A stretch of DNA of 64,000 nt from Thiodiazotropha sp040506195. GTDB taxonomy: Bacteria; Pseudomonadota; Gammaproteobacteria; Chromatiales; Chromatiaceae. The stretch's first letter is position 1. The number at the start of each line of letters is the position of its first letter. Shown piece by piece: positions 1 to 8,445 of the stretch. The translations under genes were made by a program, and so were the position numbers. The stretch is from the NCBI GenBank assembly GCA_040506195.1, contig JBEVXH010000008.1, forward strand, positions 170,459 to 234,458, given 5' to 3'. Under the pieces are notes generated by a model. The model had not been told where the DNA came from and searched no databases. It was given only the letters and a program-made list of their open reading frames with translations.

Positions 1-2
1 AT

Positions 3-821
3 CACTGGAATCCGGGGAACTTCAAATCGCTCTTTTTCCAGGGGCAGCGTATCGGGCGTCTGAAGCAACCCGTGTGGAAGGCCCTCGGTCAATGGTCCGA
101 TGCCTTCAGTCAGGATGACGAGGGTCTTCATCTCCAGGGTCACTATGACAGCTTCGAAGCCCGTACCGGACTGTTTGCGGAGATCACCTCGACCTTGGTT
201 GATGAGGGGGTTATATCCCATATCCACGGTGAACAGTATCCGGTTACTCACGCCGGCAGGGAGACGGCGATTGCCACGATGGATCGCGCCAGCGCCCCCT
301 ATTTCGGATTGCGGGCCTATGGTCAACATCTGAATGGTTTCGTCCGCCATGGGGAGGCGCTGAAACTCTGGATCGCAAGACGTGCGGCCGACCGGCGTAA
401 CTTTCCCGGTTGTCTGGACAATATGGTGGCAGGGGGGCTGCCCCACAGCATCTCCCTTGCCGAGAATCTACGCAAGGAGTGCATGGAAGAGGCCAATGTG
501 CCGCCATCGCTGGCGAACCGAGCGATCTCCGTGGGTGTTCTGACCTATTGCACCGAAACAGCCGTCGGACTGAAACCCGATACGCTCTATTGTTATGATC
601 TCGAGCTCCCGGGTGATTTCCTACCCCGGAACAGTGACGGCGAAGTGGCTAAGTTCATGCTGCTGCCTGTAGACGAGGTGGCGAGACTGGTTGCAAAGAG
701 CGATGAATTCAAGCTCAACTGCAATCTTGTGGTGATTGACTTTCTAGTGCGCCATGGGATTATAAATCCCGAAACGTCCGGTTACCTGGATCTGGTACAG
801 GGTCTGCACGAGAATATATAG
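3..821 (+). CDS. Nudix hydrolase of the DUF4743 type (5' end cut by window)
   Basis: The reading frame is open from the first base of the window, so the start codon lies upstream; the in-frame GTG at 72 is internal, because the residues before it (HWNPGNF..., then QRIGRLKQP) read as coding. About 272 residues are visible. A Nudix-like box is present near the middle: GGLPHSISLAEN followed by KECMEEA, close to the REUXEE core with Lys replacing the first Arg. This N-terminal extension plus a late Nudix box is typical of the DUF4743 family, often annotated as thiamine pyrophosphokinase-related in fungi. The family hydrolyses nucleoside-diphosphate-linked compounds; the substrate here is unknown. 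The next gene, prc, is 150 bp downstream on the same strand but appears independent. Confidence 0.75.
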   Translation, partial: HWNPGNFKSLFFQGQRIGRLKQPVWKALGQWSDAFSQDDEGLHLQGHYDSFEARTGLFAEITSTLVDEGVISHIHGEQYPVTHAGRETAIATMDRASAPYFGLRAYGQHLNGFVRHGEALKLWIARRAADRRNFPGCLDNMVAGGLPHSISLAENLRKECMEEANVPPSLANRAISVGVLTYCTETAVGLKPDTLYCYDLELPGDFLPRNSDGEVAKFMLLPVDEVARLVAKSDEFKLNCNLVVIDFLVRHGIINPETSGYLDLVQGLHENI

Positions 822-972
822 GCGGGTGGAGCTTTATCTTGGGGTCCAGTACACCTTTTAGGCACAAAATTGAACCAGTGGTGCGGTAATCCAGTCCAAC
901 CCTACTCCTGTTTACTATGATGTATAGTCAAGCACTAACTGTTAAGGCGCAATGAAAAGGCCAGGTAGTTAC

Positions 973-3060
973 ATGAAATTTTTCAAGGTTATTCTGCTCA
1001 GCTCGCTGTATCTGTTCAGCACAACAGCGCTTTGGGCCAATCGCCAGGTTGTCCCGATCAGCGAACTGCAACCGACTCCGGAGCAGCAGCAAACTGCAAA
1101 TGTCATCGTCAAGGTTATCGAAAAATACCACTACAAAGAGGTAGCGCTCGACGATACCATGTCTAAGATGATCCTGGATCGTTACTTTGACGCCCTCGAT
1201 CCAAATCGCTCTTTCTTTCGCGCCAGGGATATCGTTCGTTTCTCTCCCTATCAGGATAAACTCGATGACTACCTGAAGAATGCCAGGATCGAGCCTGCCT
1301 TCGAGATTTTTCGTCTCTATCGCAAGCGTGTGGCGGAAGCGGTGGCACATGCGCAAAAACTGGTTGACAAAGCATTCGATTTCACACTCGATGAGAGTTA
1401 TCGATTCGAGCGTGACAAAGAACCCTGGCCTCAAACCCGTACTGAGCTGCAGGAGATATGGCGCAAGCGGGTAAAGAATGATTTCCTCAATCTGCGGTTG
1501 ATGGATAAAAAAGACGATGAGATTCGTAAAACCCTGCGTGAGCGCTATAAACGTCTGTTGAGCCGGGTGGAGCAGTTCGATGCCAACGATGTTTTTCAGA
1601 CCTTCATCAATGCCTATACCCTGAGTCTGGAACCACACACAAGTTATATGTCGCCGAGCACATCGGAAAACTTTGATATCAGCATGCGCCTCTCCCTGGA
1701 AGGCATAGGCGCAGTACTCAAGGATGAAGACGGCTTTACCGTGGTCCAGAAGACAGTGATAGGCGGACCCGCTGAACAGAGTGATCTGTTGCATTCGGGT
1801 GATCGTATCGTCGGTGTCGGACAGGGGCTGGAGGGTGAAATCATCGATATCGTCGGTTGGCGATTGCAGGATGTGGTGGAGCAGATCCGTGGTCCCAAGG
1901 GCTCTGTCGTCAGGCTCGACATCCTGCCAAAGGGGACTGAAACCGGTTCCAAGCGCAAGACCATCACGCTCGTGCGCAATAAGATAAAGCTTGAGGAGCA
2001 GGCGGCGAAGAGCTATATCATCGAAGACCTGGACGGGATGAAGGGTATGCGCATCGGTGTTGTCGAAGTACCGACTTTCTACCGTGATTTCGCCGCCGAG
2101 GCGAGAGGGGATGATGATTTCCGCAGCACCACCAGGGATGTTCGCAACCTCCTGGGTGATCTGAAGCAGCAGGGTGTCAACGGCATCGTCATCGATCTGC
2201 GGGAAAACGGCGGCGGCTCGCTATCCGAAGCGACCGAACTGACAGGGTTGTTCATCGACTCCGGGCCCGTGGTTCAGATCAAGGACGCCTTCGGTAAGAT
2301 CGAGATTGAGCAGGATCCGGATCAAACCATAGCCTACGAGGGACCTTTGGCGGTTTTGGTCGATCGCAACAGTGCCTCTGCCTCGGAGATATTTGCCGGT
2401 GCCATCCAGGATTACAAGCGGGGCATCGTCATCGGTGAACCCACTTTCGGTAAGGGAACCGTGCAGACGCTGGTGGATCTGGGGCGCTTCGTGCCCGGCC
2501 GCAAGAAAGACTTGGGCCGATTGCGGCTGACCATGGCGCAGTTCTTCCGCATCAATGGCGGCAGCACCCAGCACCGGGGAGTGGTGCCCGATATTCAGTT
2601 TCCAATGGCGAAATTCTCAGAAGACTTCGGGGAGCGTTCATTGGAGAATGCGCTGCCCTGGGCACAGATCAGACCGGCCAATTTCGCTATCAAAGGGAAG
2701 TGGGCCGTACCCCATCTCATTGATAACCACATGAGTCGGGTTGAGCATGATCCCGGATTCGAAATGCTGGTCGATCGGGAAAAACGCTTTCAGGCACTGG
2801 ACAAGCGTACAGAGACAAGTCTGCTGGAGAGCCGCCGCCGGTCTGAATGGGATGATCGCGAGCAGGAGCAGCTGGTGCACAAGAACCGGTTCAGGGCGTC
2901 ACAAGGTTTGCAGGCAATCAAATCCATCGACCAGGAAGACATAGATGTTAATGTTGATGACAAGGAGTCGGAAGCGACACAACGCATCGAGTTGAACGAA
3001 GCGGCCCGCATTCTGACGGACTCGATTCGAATGCAGGCGCCCAGGGCGGTGATGCGCTAG
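973..3060 (+). CDS. prc: Tail-specific (carboxy-terminal) protease Prc
   Basis: Periplasmic S41-family protease that degrades or trims proteins from the C-terminus, in E. coli including SsrA-tagged periplasmic proteins and PBP3. The ATG at 973 is preferred because it gives a clean signal peptide (MKFFKVILLSSLYLFSTTA, cleaved near ALWA) with an AGG 7 nt upstream; an in-frame ATG at 952 would only lengthen the n-region. From that start the protein is 695 residues, normal for Prc. Order of domains: an N-terminal TSP-NC region, a PDZ domain around residues 230-320, the S41 core with DLRENGGGS near 410, and a C-terminal DUF3340-like tail rich in charged residues. The catalytic Ser-Lys pair is inferred as Ser469 (in SASASEIF) and Lys494 (in FGKGTVQ), with the same 25-residue spacing as E. 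coli Ser430/Lys455. Confidence 0.93.
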   Translation: MKFFKVILLSSLYLFSTTALWANRQVVPISELQPTPEQQQTANVIVKVIEKYHYKEVALDDTMSKMILDRYFDALDPNRSFFRARDIVRFSPYQDKLDDYLKNARIEPAFEIFRLYRKRVAEAVAHAQKLVDKAFDFTLDESYRFERDKEPWPQTRTELQEIWRKRVKNDFLNLRLMDKKDDEIRKTLRERYKRLLSRVEQFDANDVFQTFINAYTLSLEPHTSYMSPSTSENFDISMRLSLEGIGAVLKDEDGFTVVQKTVIGGPAEQSDLLHSGDRIVGVGQGLEGEIIDIVGWRLQDVVEQIRGPKGSVVRLDILPKGTETGSKRKTITLVRNKIKLEEQAAKSYIIEDLDGMKGMRIGVVEVPTFYRDFAAEARGDDDFRSTTRDVRNLLGDLKQQGVNGIVIDLRENGGGSLSEATELTGLFIDSGPVVQIKDAFGKIEIEQDPDQTIAYEGPLAVLVDRNSASASEIFAGAIQDYKRGIVIGEPTFGKGTVQTLVDLGRFVPGRKKDLGRLRLTMAQFFRINGGSTQHRGVVPDIQFPMAKFSEDFGERSLENALPWAQIRPANFAIKGKWAVPHLIDNHMSRVEHDPGFEMLVDREKRFQALDKRTETSLLESRRRSEWDDREQEQLVHKNRFRASQGLQAIKSIDQEDIDVNVDDKESEATQRIELNEAARILTDSIRMQAPRAVMR

Positions 3061-3174
3061 CCTGCAAAAGTATGCTTCAAAATGACAATTGATGGTATGA
3101 TGCGCGCCTTCAGTCTATGCCCCTGTGCGGTATAAATTCACCTAGCCTGTATATTATTGCCTCATTGCATGTTA

Positions 3175-3183
3175 ACAGGCCCT
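3175..3183 (+). repeat. Dispersed motif ACAGGCCCT, copy 1
   Basis: Lies in the prc-gshA gap, within gttAACAGGCCCTaag. A GCCTGT 24 nt upstream (3145-3150) could pair with the ACAGGC half. Same 9-mer as at 9374, 24860, 32704 and 39712. Confidence 0.5.
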
Positions 3184-3200
3184 AAGTCAGAATCATCAAT

Positions 3201-4871
3201 TTGGTTCCGGCCTCAATCCAACCTATTACAGGGACTGCTCCCGGTTTGTACACAATACTTGAACAACGTTTGGGAAAACTGCGTCAAGCAGATCAGGCCG
3301 GGCTGCTGAGAGGGGGGCTGATAGGTCTGGAAAAAGAGGGGTTGCGGGTATCCCCGTCCGGCTGTATCTCGCAAAACAGACATCCCGGGGCGTTGGGGTC
3401 CGCCCTGACCAACAGGTACATTACGACGGATTATTCCGAAGCCCTGACCGAAATCATCACGCCACCTTCAGCGGATCGTGAAGAACCGTTACGGTTTTTG
3501 TCCGAGGCGCACCATTTCCTCTACCAGCACCTGGGTGATGAGATCCTCTGGTCAACCAGTATGCCCTGCATAGTCGAAAACGATGAACTGATTCCGATCG
3601 CAGAATATGGCGACTCCAATGCCGGTATGATGAAAACCGTTTACCGCAGAGGGCTGGGTCACCGCTACGGCAGAGTTATGCAGGTGATAGCCGGGGTCCA
3701 TTTCAATTACTCTATACCACTGCCGTTCTGGCAGGTGTTTCAGCACTTGGAACAGGATGAAACACCGATACAGACTTTTATTTCGGAATCCTATTTTGCC
3801 ATGCTGCGCAACCTGCAGCGGGTCGGTTGGCTGATCCCCTACCTGTTCGGGGCTTCACCTGCAGTGTGCAAATCCTTTCTCGGAGGCAGACCTACCACGC
3901 TGCAGGTGTTTGATGAATACAGTTACTACTCCCCCTATGCCACCTCTTTAAGGATGGGGGATATCGGTTACCAGAACAGTAAGGAACAGGGTACCGGTAT
4001 CAAAGCCAGTTACGATTGCCTCAACACCTATATTGAAACCCTCTCCCGGGCTATCGAAACGCCCTGTCCGATCTATCAAGCCATTGGGGTCAAGGTCGAT
4101 GGTCGCTATGAGCAGCTGAACGCCAATATTCTGCAGATCGAGAACGAGTACTACAGTACGGTGCGTCCCAAACAGATTCCCGAGATGATGGAGAAACCGA
4201 TTCATGCCCTGCAACGTCGTGGAGTGCGTTATGTGGAATTGCGCTCCCTGGATGTGAATGCATTTCATCCACTAGGTATCGCAGAAGAGCAGATCTTTTT
4301 TATCGAGGCCCTGATGCTGATGTGTCTGTTGCACGCAAGTCCGGCGATCAATGTGGCGGAACAGAAGGAGATCGACTGGAACGAGTTGACGGCCGCCCAC
4401 CAGGGAAGAAAGCCCGGATTGATGCTGCAGCGTAACGGAGAGAAGGTTGCTTTGCGGAGTTGGGGATTGGAGATCTGCGACGCCATGCTGCCCTTATGCG
4501 AACTGTTGGAGGCGGGCATGCCGGGTAATCCCTACAGCGAAAGCCTGATGATACAGCGCTATCGCCTGCAGGATGCCGATCTGACTCCGTCGGCGCGCAT
4601 GCTCGCGGAGATGCGTGACAATGGGGAGAGTTTTTTCCAGTTTGCCCAGCGTATGTCGAAGCTGCACCAACACACATTTATGCAGCAGGAGCATTCAAGT
4701 CAGGATCAACTGTTGCTGCGTCAGGAGGCGACCGATTCATGGCGGCGTCAGCGGGAGTTGGAGGCATCAGACAGAGTCAGTTTTGATCTGTTCCTGGAGG
4801 ACTACTTTGCTCAACAGCTCGATGAGGACCTATCCCACAAAGTAGAAAAGAGAAGCATATCGGCAAGCTGA
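3201..4871 (+). CDS. gshA: Glutamate-cysteine ligase GshA
   Basis: First step of glutathione synthesis: ATP-dependent joining of glutamate and cysteine in the cytoplasm. The N-terminal block is diagnostic of the gammaproteobacterial GshA family: GLIGLEKEGLRV, then HPGALGSALTNRYITTDYSE, and EALTEIITPP. LNANILQIENEYYSTVRPK and RYVELRSLDVNAF match the ATP/glutamate-binding core. The length, 556 residues, is slightly above the E. coli enzyme (518). No ATG exists in the N-terminal part; the frame is closed by TAA at 3183-3185, so TTG 3201 is the best available start, with other TTG codons shortly after it as alternatives. It follows prc after 140 bp and precedes metZ; both gshA and metZ handle cysteine or sulfide assimilation, but the 66-bp gap leaves co-transcription unproven. 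Confidence 0.92.
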   Translation: MVPASIQPITGTAPGLYTILEQRLGKLRQADQAGLLRGGLIGLEKEGLRVSPSGCISQNRHPGALGSALTNRYITTDYSEALTEIITPPSADREEPLRFLSEAHHFLYQHLGDEILWSTSMPCIVENDELIPIAEYGDSNAGMMKTVYRRGLGHRYGRVMQVIAGVHFNYSIPLPFWQVFQHLEQDETPIQTFISESYFAMLRNLQRVGWLIPYLFGASPAVCKSFLGGRPTTLQVFDEYSYYSPYATSLRMGDIGYQNSKEQGTGIKASYDCLNTYIETLSRAIETPCPIYQAIGVKVDGRYEQLNANILQIENEYYSTVRPKQIPEMMEKPIHALQRRGVRYVELRSLDVNAFHPLGIAEEQIFFIEALMLMCLLHASPAINVAEQKEIDWNELTAAHQGRKPGLMLQRNGEKVALRSWGLEICDAMLPLCELLEAGMPGNPYSESLMIQRYRLQDADLTPSARMLAEMRDNGESFFQFAQRMSKLHQHTFMQQEHSSQDQLLLRQEATDSWRRQRELEASDRVSFDLFLEDYFAQQLDEDLSHKVEKRSISAS

Positions 4872-4937
4872 GTTGTAGAATGGCGCTCATGTAACGACAC
4901 GACGAATCAGAAAATATATGAAGAACGAGGTTGGCTT

Positions 4938-6128
4938 ATGGGGGAACAGAACTATGGAGATTGGGGGTTTTCTACCCAGGCTGTGCGCGTAGGACACCAC
5001 CGTACACCGGAAGGTGAGCATGCTGAGCCGATCTTTCCGACTTCCAGCTTCGTCTTCCGCAGCGCTGCCGAGGCCGCGGCGCGATTCAGTGGTGATGAGC
5101 CGGGTAACATCTATTCACGCTTCACCAATCCCACGGTAAGAACCTTCGAAGAGCGACTGGCGGCGCTGGAGGGGGGAGAGTGTTGCGTCGCTACCGCGTC
5201 CGGCATGTCGGCAATCATGTCGACCTGCATCGGCTTACTGCAGACGGGTGACCACATTGTCTCATCGCAAAGCGTGTTCGGGTCGACCACGATGCTGTTC
5301 AACAAGTATCTCACCCGATTCGGCATCGAGACCAGTTATGTCGACCTCAATGATCCGCAGGCCTGGGAGGCCGCGCTTCGTCCGGAGACGAAACTGCTGT
5401 TTCTCGAGACCCCTTCCAACCCATTGACAGATGTGGCTGACATTAATCACTTGAGTGAGTTGGCGCATGCCCGTGATTGCCTGCTGGTGGTGGACAACTG
5501 CTTTTGCACGCCTGCCCTGCAGCAACCACTCAAGTTGGGGGCGGACATCGTCATTCACTCGGCAACAAAGTTTCTGGATGGCCAGGGGCGTTGTGTCGGG
5601 GGGGCTGTGGTGGGCAGTCAAGAAGTGGTTGGCGATGCTGTGTTCGGGGTACTGCGAACCGCAGGTCCAACCATGAGTCCATTCAATGCCTGGGTCTTCC
5701 TTAAGGGGCTTGAAACACTCGAACTGCGCATGCAAGCCCACTCACGCAATGCCCAGGTACTGGCCGAATGGCTGGAGCGGCATCCACAGGTCGAGCGTGT
5801 CTATTTTCCCGGTCTTGCGAGTCATCCTCAATACGCCCTGGCGATGAAACAGCAGCGTGCGCCCGGCAGTATCGTCTCTTTCAATGTCAAGGGCGGGCAG
5901 CCGGCGGCATGGACAGTCATCGATTCCACCCGGGTACTCTCAATCACGGCCAATCTTGGCGATACAAAGACGACCATCACCCATCCGGCGACCACGACAC
6001 ACGGTAGATTGACACCCGAGGAGCGAAGCCAGGCCGGAATAAAAAACGGTCTGGTGCGCATCGCCGTGGGACTGGAAAATGTTGAGGATATCAAAAACGA
6101 TTTGGCCCGCGGTCTCGATAGTTTGTGA
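4938..6128 (+). CDS. metZ: O-succinylhomoserine sulfhydrylase MetZ
   Basis: PLP enzyme of the Cys/Met-metabolism family that makes homocysteine directly from O-succinylhomoserine and sulfide, bypassing cystathionine. 396 residues, the usual length. The motif SATKFLDGQGR carries the Schiff-base lysine (Lys211); YSRFTNPT near residue 59 and SGMSAI near 89 are the phosphate- and cofactor-binding segments. The DGQGR version of the lysine motif with GGAVVG is characteristic of MetZ rather than MetB or MetC. Direct sulfhydrylation fits an organism with abundant reduced sulfur. Its TGA stop overlaps the GTG start of the next gene by 4 bp, so the two are translationally coupled. Confidence 0.9.
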   Translation: MGEQNYGDWGFSTQAVRVGHHRTPEGEHAEPIFPTSSFVFRSAAEAAARFSGDEPGNIYSRFTNPTVRTFEERLAALEGGECCVATASGMSAIMSTCIGLLQTGDHIVSSQSVFGSTTMLFNKYLTRFGIETSYVDLNDPQAWEAALRPETKLLFLETPSNPLTDVADINHLSELAHARDCLLVVDNCFCTPALQQPLKLGADIVIHSATKFLDGQGRCVGGAVVGSQEVVGDAVFGVLRTAGPTMSPFNAWVFLKGLETLELRMQAHSRNAQVLAEWLERHPQVERVYFPGLASHPQYALAMKQQRAPGSIVSFNVKGGQPAAWTVIDSTRVLSITANLGDTKTTITHPATTTHGRLTPEERSQAGIKNGLVRIAVGLENVEDIKNDLARGLDSL

Positions 6129-6715
6129 ACAGCAACGATTTTCAAAGCCTGCGTGACAAGTGGGACAGGCGCCATGCCGATGCGGATAAACGTCCCACTC
6201 CCGCAGAGGTTCTGGAAAAAAATCTGCATCTACTGCCAGCCAAGGGTACGGCCCTGGATCTTGCCTGTGGAATAGGAGGCAATGCGCTGACCCTGGCGCG
6301 TCACGGACTGGATACAGTGGCATGGGATATCTCCCCCGTCGCCATTCAGCGGCTTAAGACCTATGCCGCAGAAGCGGGATTGAAGAATCTATCAGCAGAA
6401 GTGCGTGATGTAGAACAGTTGCCTCCATCACCCAACAGCTTTGATCTGATAGTCGTCAGTTATTATCTTGAGAGGACCTTGATACCCGATCTGATCGAGG
6501 CATTGTTACCGGGTGGTTTGATCCTCTATCAGACCTTCATACAGGCTGCCGTGTCGAACCTGGGGCCGAGTAACCCGGCCTTCAGATTGGCGGATAATGA
6601 GCTGTTGCAACTGTTCTCCAGTTTGAAACTGCGATATTACTGTGAGGAGAATCTTTTGGGTAACCCGGAGGAAGGTACGCGGGATGTGGCAATGCTGGTA
6701 GCGGAAAAATCATGA
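6125..6715 (+). CDS. SAM-dependent methyltransferase, TehB-like
   Basis: Class I methyltransferase of 196 residues; substrate unknown. Motif I is ALDLACGIGGNAL (residues ~40-52), followed by VAWDISPVAI and the acidic loop DLIVVSYYLER. The fold and size resemble TehB-type thiol/tellurite methyltransferases. The GTG start at 6125 overlaps the metZ stop (GTGA), which strongly supports this start and suggests a role linked to methionine or sulfur metabolism, or simple co-regulation. The C-terminus (LVAEK) ends just before a long inverted repeat. Confidence 0.8.
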   Translation: MNSNDFQSLRDKWDRRHADADKRPTPAEVLEKNLHLLPAKGTALDLACGIGGNALTLARHGLDTVAWDISPVAIQRLKTYAAEAGLKNLSAEVRDVEQLPPSPNSFDLIVVSYYLERTLIPDLIEALLPGGLILYQTFIQAAVSNLGPSNPAFRLADNELLQLFSSLKLRYYCEENLLGNPEEGTRDVAMLVAEKS

Positions 6716-6759
6716 CAAGCTAGAATCCGATACGAGTGATGGTTGGCTAACAGAACAAA

Positions 6760-6863
6760 GCCGCAAATGAACGCCAATCACCATGAATCGACGCCAAAAC
6801 ATATACTGAATCACCACATCATCTATTTGCAAAAATCTGTGGTGATTGGCGTTCATTTACGGC
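6760..6863. repeat. 104-bp element bounded by a 24-bp inverted repeat
   Basis: The arms at 6765-6783 and 6840-6858 are perfect 19-bp inverted copies (AAATGAACGCCAATCACCA and its complement). The pairing continues outward through one mismatch to 6760 and 6863. The loop is 56 nt. A tight terminator would not need a 56-nt loop and there is no U-run, so this looks more like a small non-autonomous repeat or a long RNA stem between convergent genes. A 9-bp direct repeat TCCGATACG also occurs outside the arms, near 6727 and 6937. Confidence 0.7.
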
Positions 6864-6948
6864 AGATAAGGTAGATTGTGGTTCTTCCGCTAAGAATGAT
6901 GATGCACAAATATCGTAACTGAATACTATTTTGGATCCGATACGCGGT

Positions 6949-7152
6949 CTAGTGGGCCACGTGGGTAAAGTCAGTGCCCGGATGTAGTCCGAAGGCCTGT
7001 TCCAGGTTCAGCTCTTCAATCAACTGGTCACCAGCCTGCAGGCCATATTCACGCTGTATTTCGCCAAGCAGCAGGCGTACTGCATTGCGGTTGTAACCGC
7101 TGCCGAAGCTGATCTGTTGTTTGATAATCTCGCGTGCCTTGTCGATAGTCAT
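6949..7152 (-). CDS. Small conserved-looking protein, function unknown
   Basis: 67 residues from ATG 7152 (MTIDKAREIIKQQ...); the frame is open further upstream to 7248, but that extension has low-complexity, non-conserved character and the shorter start is preferred. Visible features: a short amphipathic helix, then SGYNRNAVRLLLGEIQREYG and LIEELNLEQAFGLHPGT, all soluble and helical, no signal peptide and no cysteine. I do not recognise the family. It is divergent from the persulfide dioxygenase gene, with 142 bp between the starts, so it may share a regulatory region with it. A DNA- or protein-binding accessory role is possible but unsupported. Confidence 0.6.
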   Translation of the reverse strand: MTIDKAREIIKQQISFGSGYNRNAVRLLLGEIQREYGLQAGDQLIEELNLEQAFGLHPGTDFTHVAH

Positions 7153-7294
7153 GGGTAAATCACTATACGTTATTGGAAATAGTAGCAAACCATCGGCTGA
7201 ACATTTCCCTGAAACCCCCTGGGTTGAATGATCTTTGACTACCCTCATCTAATGACAATAATACACCTCAACAGGGGCGTAGGCGGTAACTATT

Positions 7295-7987
7295 GTGAAG
7301 ATACACATACGACAGCTATTCGACCGACAATCGAGCACCTATACCTACCTGGTATGGGAAGCAAACAGCCGTGAGGCGGCGATTATCGACTCTGTGAACG
7401 TACAGATTGAACGTGACGTCAGGTTGATCGATGAGTTGGGCCTGACCCTGAAAGTCGCCTTGGAAACCCATATTCACGCAGACCACATCACAGGAAGCGG
7501 AAAGCTTCGCGAACGGCTGGGCTGTCAAGTGGCGCTGCATGAAAAGGCGGCATGCGATTGTACTGATCTCAAGCTGAGCGATGGCGATATCGTTCGTCTG
7601 GGTAATGCAAAGCTCGAGATCATCTACACGCCGGGGCATACCGATAACGATATCTCCGTTCATGCCGAAGGAGTGGTTTTTACCGGCGATATCCTCTTGA
7701 TACGCGGCAGTGGCCGTACTGACTTTCAGTCGGGGGACCCTGGCTTGTCCTACGACTCAATCACCCGACGGTTGTTCACCCTTGCGGATGATACGGTGAT
7801 ATATCCAGCCCATGACTATAACGGTTTCACCAGTAGCACGGTGGGTGAAGAGAAGCGTTGCAATCCCAGGTTGGGGAACGCAACCCCACGTAGTGACTAT
7901 ATTCAAATCATGCAGGCAATGAAGCTGGACAAGCCGGAGCACATGGATATCGCGATACCCGGTAATCTGGCGTGTGGCCTGAAATAA
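7295..7987 (+). CDS. ETHE1-type persulfide dioxygenase (MBL fold)
   Basis: Iron-dependent enzyme of the metallo-beta-lactamase fold that oxidises glutathione persulfide to sulfite and GSH. The metal motif HxHxDH is at His59, His61, Asp63 and His64 (THIHADHITG). A further ligand, His115, is in TPGHTDND, and Asp132 is in FTGDILL. RGSGRTDFQ is typical of ETHE1/PDO rather than of glyoxalase II. Length is 230 residues. Start is GTG at 7295. The stop (7985-7987) abuts the ATG of the TPR gene at 7988. Glutathione made by the GshA encoded earlier would be the thiol carrier, so the gene fits cytoplasmic sulfide/sulfane-sulfur detoxification or oxidation. Confidence 0.87.
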   Translation: MKIHIRQLFDRQSSTYTYLVWEANSREAAIIDSVNVQIERDVRLIDELGLTLKVALETHIHADHITGSGKLRERLGCQVALHEKAACDCTDLKLSDGDIVRLGNAKLEIIYTPGHTDNDISVHAEGVVFTGDILLIRGSGRTDFQSGDPGLSYDSITRRLFTLADDTVIYPAHDYNGFTSSTVGEEKRCNPRLGNATPRSDYIQIMQAMKLDKPEHMDIAIPGNLACGLK

Positions 7988-8293
7988 ATGCAACGAGAAA
8001 ACCTGGAAAAGATGCTCGAACAGGGGAATGACAACGCCCTGTTACGCTATACATTGGGTTCGCTCTGTTTGAAGGAAAAGGATGCGGATATGGCCGTATG
8101 GCATCTGGCCGAGGCGCTGAAACAAGATCCAAACCATTCAGCAAGTTGGAAATTGTATGGTAAGGCGCTGGCCGCATTGAACAGGGAGGAAGAGGCAAGG
8201 AAGGCCTATCGGAAGGGGATTGCAGTAGCTGAGGCCCGCGGGGATGTCCAGGCAGCCAAAGAGATGGGTGTCTTTTTGAAGCGGCTCGAATAA
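7988..8293 (+). CDS. Small tetratricopeptide-repeat protein
   Basis: 101 residues, no signal peptide, composed of about two and a half TPR helices: NALLRYTLGSLCLKEKD (residues 14-30), AVWHLAEALKQDPNHSASW (35-53) and LYGKALAALNREEEARKAY (55-73), with the TPR spacing of A, L and Y residues and the usual P after each unit. TPR proteins mediate protein-protein contacts; no partner can be read from the sequence. It starts on the base after the stop of the persulfide dioxygenase gene, so the two are almost certainly co-transcribed. Small TPR proteins of this kind are usually annotated only by domain. Confidence 0.8.
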   Translation: MQRENLEKMLEQGNDNALLRYTLGSLCLKEKDADMAVWHLAEALKQDPNHSASWKLYGKALAALNREEEARKAYRKGIAVAEARGDVQAAKEMGVFLKRLE

Positions 8294-8445
8294 GAATCTG
8301 AAAACGGGCATATTAGTTTAACCCTCGGTACCCGGTGGTCATCTTTATCAGACCGGCAATGACTATTGAGTTTCAATTAAATTGGAAGCAATGATTGGTC
8401 AGCCAATCACTTAAAAATTTAAATAATCGAAGAGTCAGGACGGAT

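Noticed and set aside
928..1794. 288-codon open frame antisense to prc
   Set aside because: Prc on the plus strand has full-length family motifs; the antisense frame is a shadow of its codon use.
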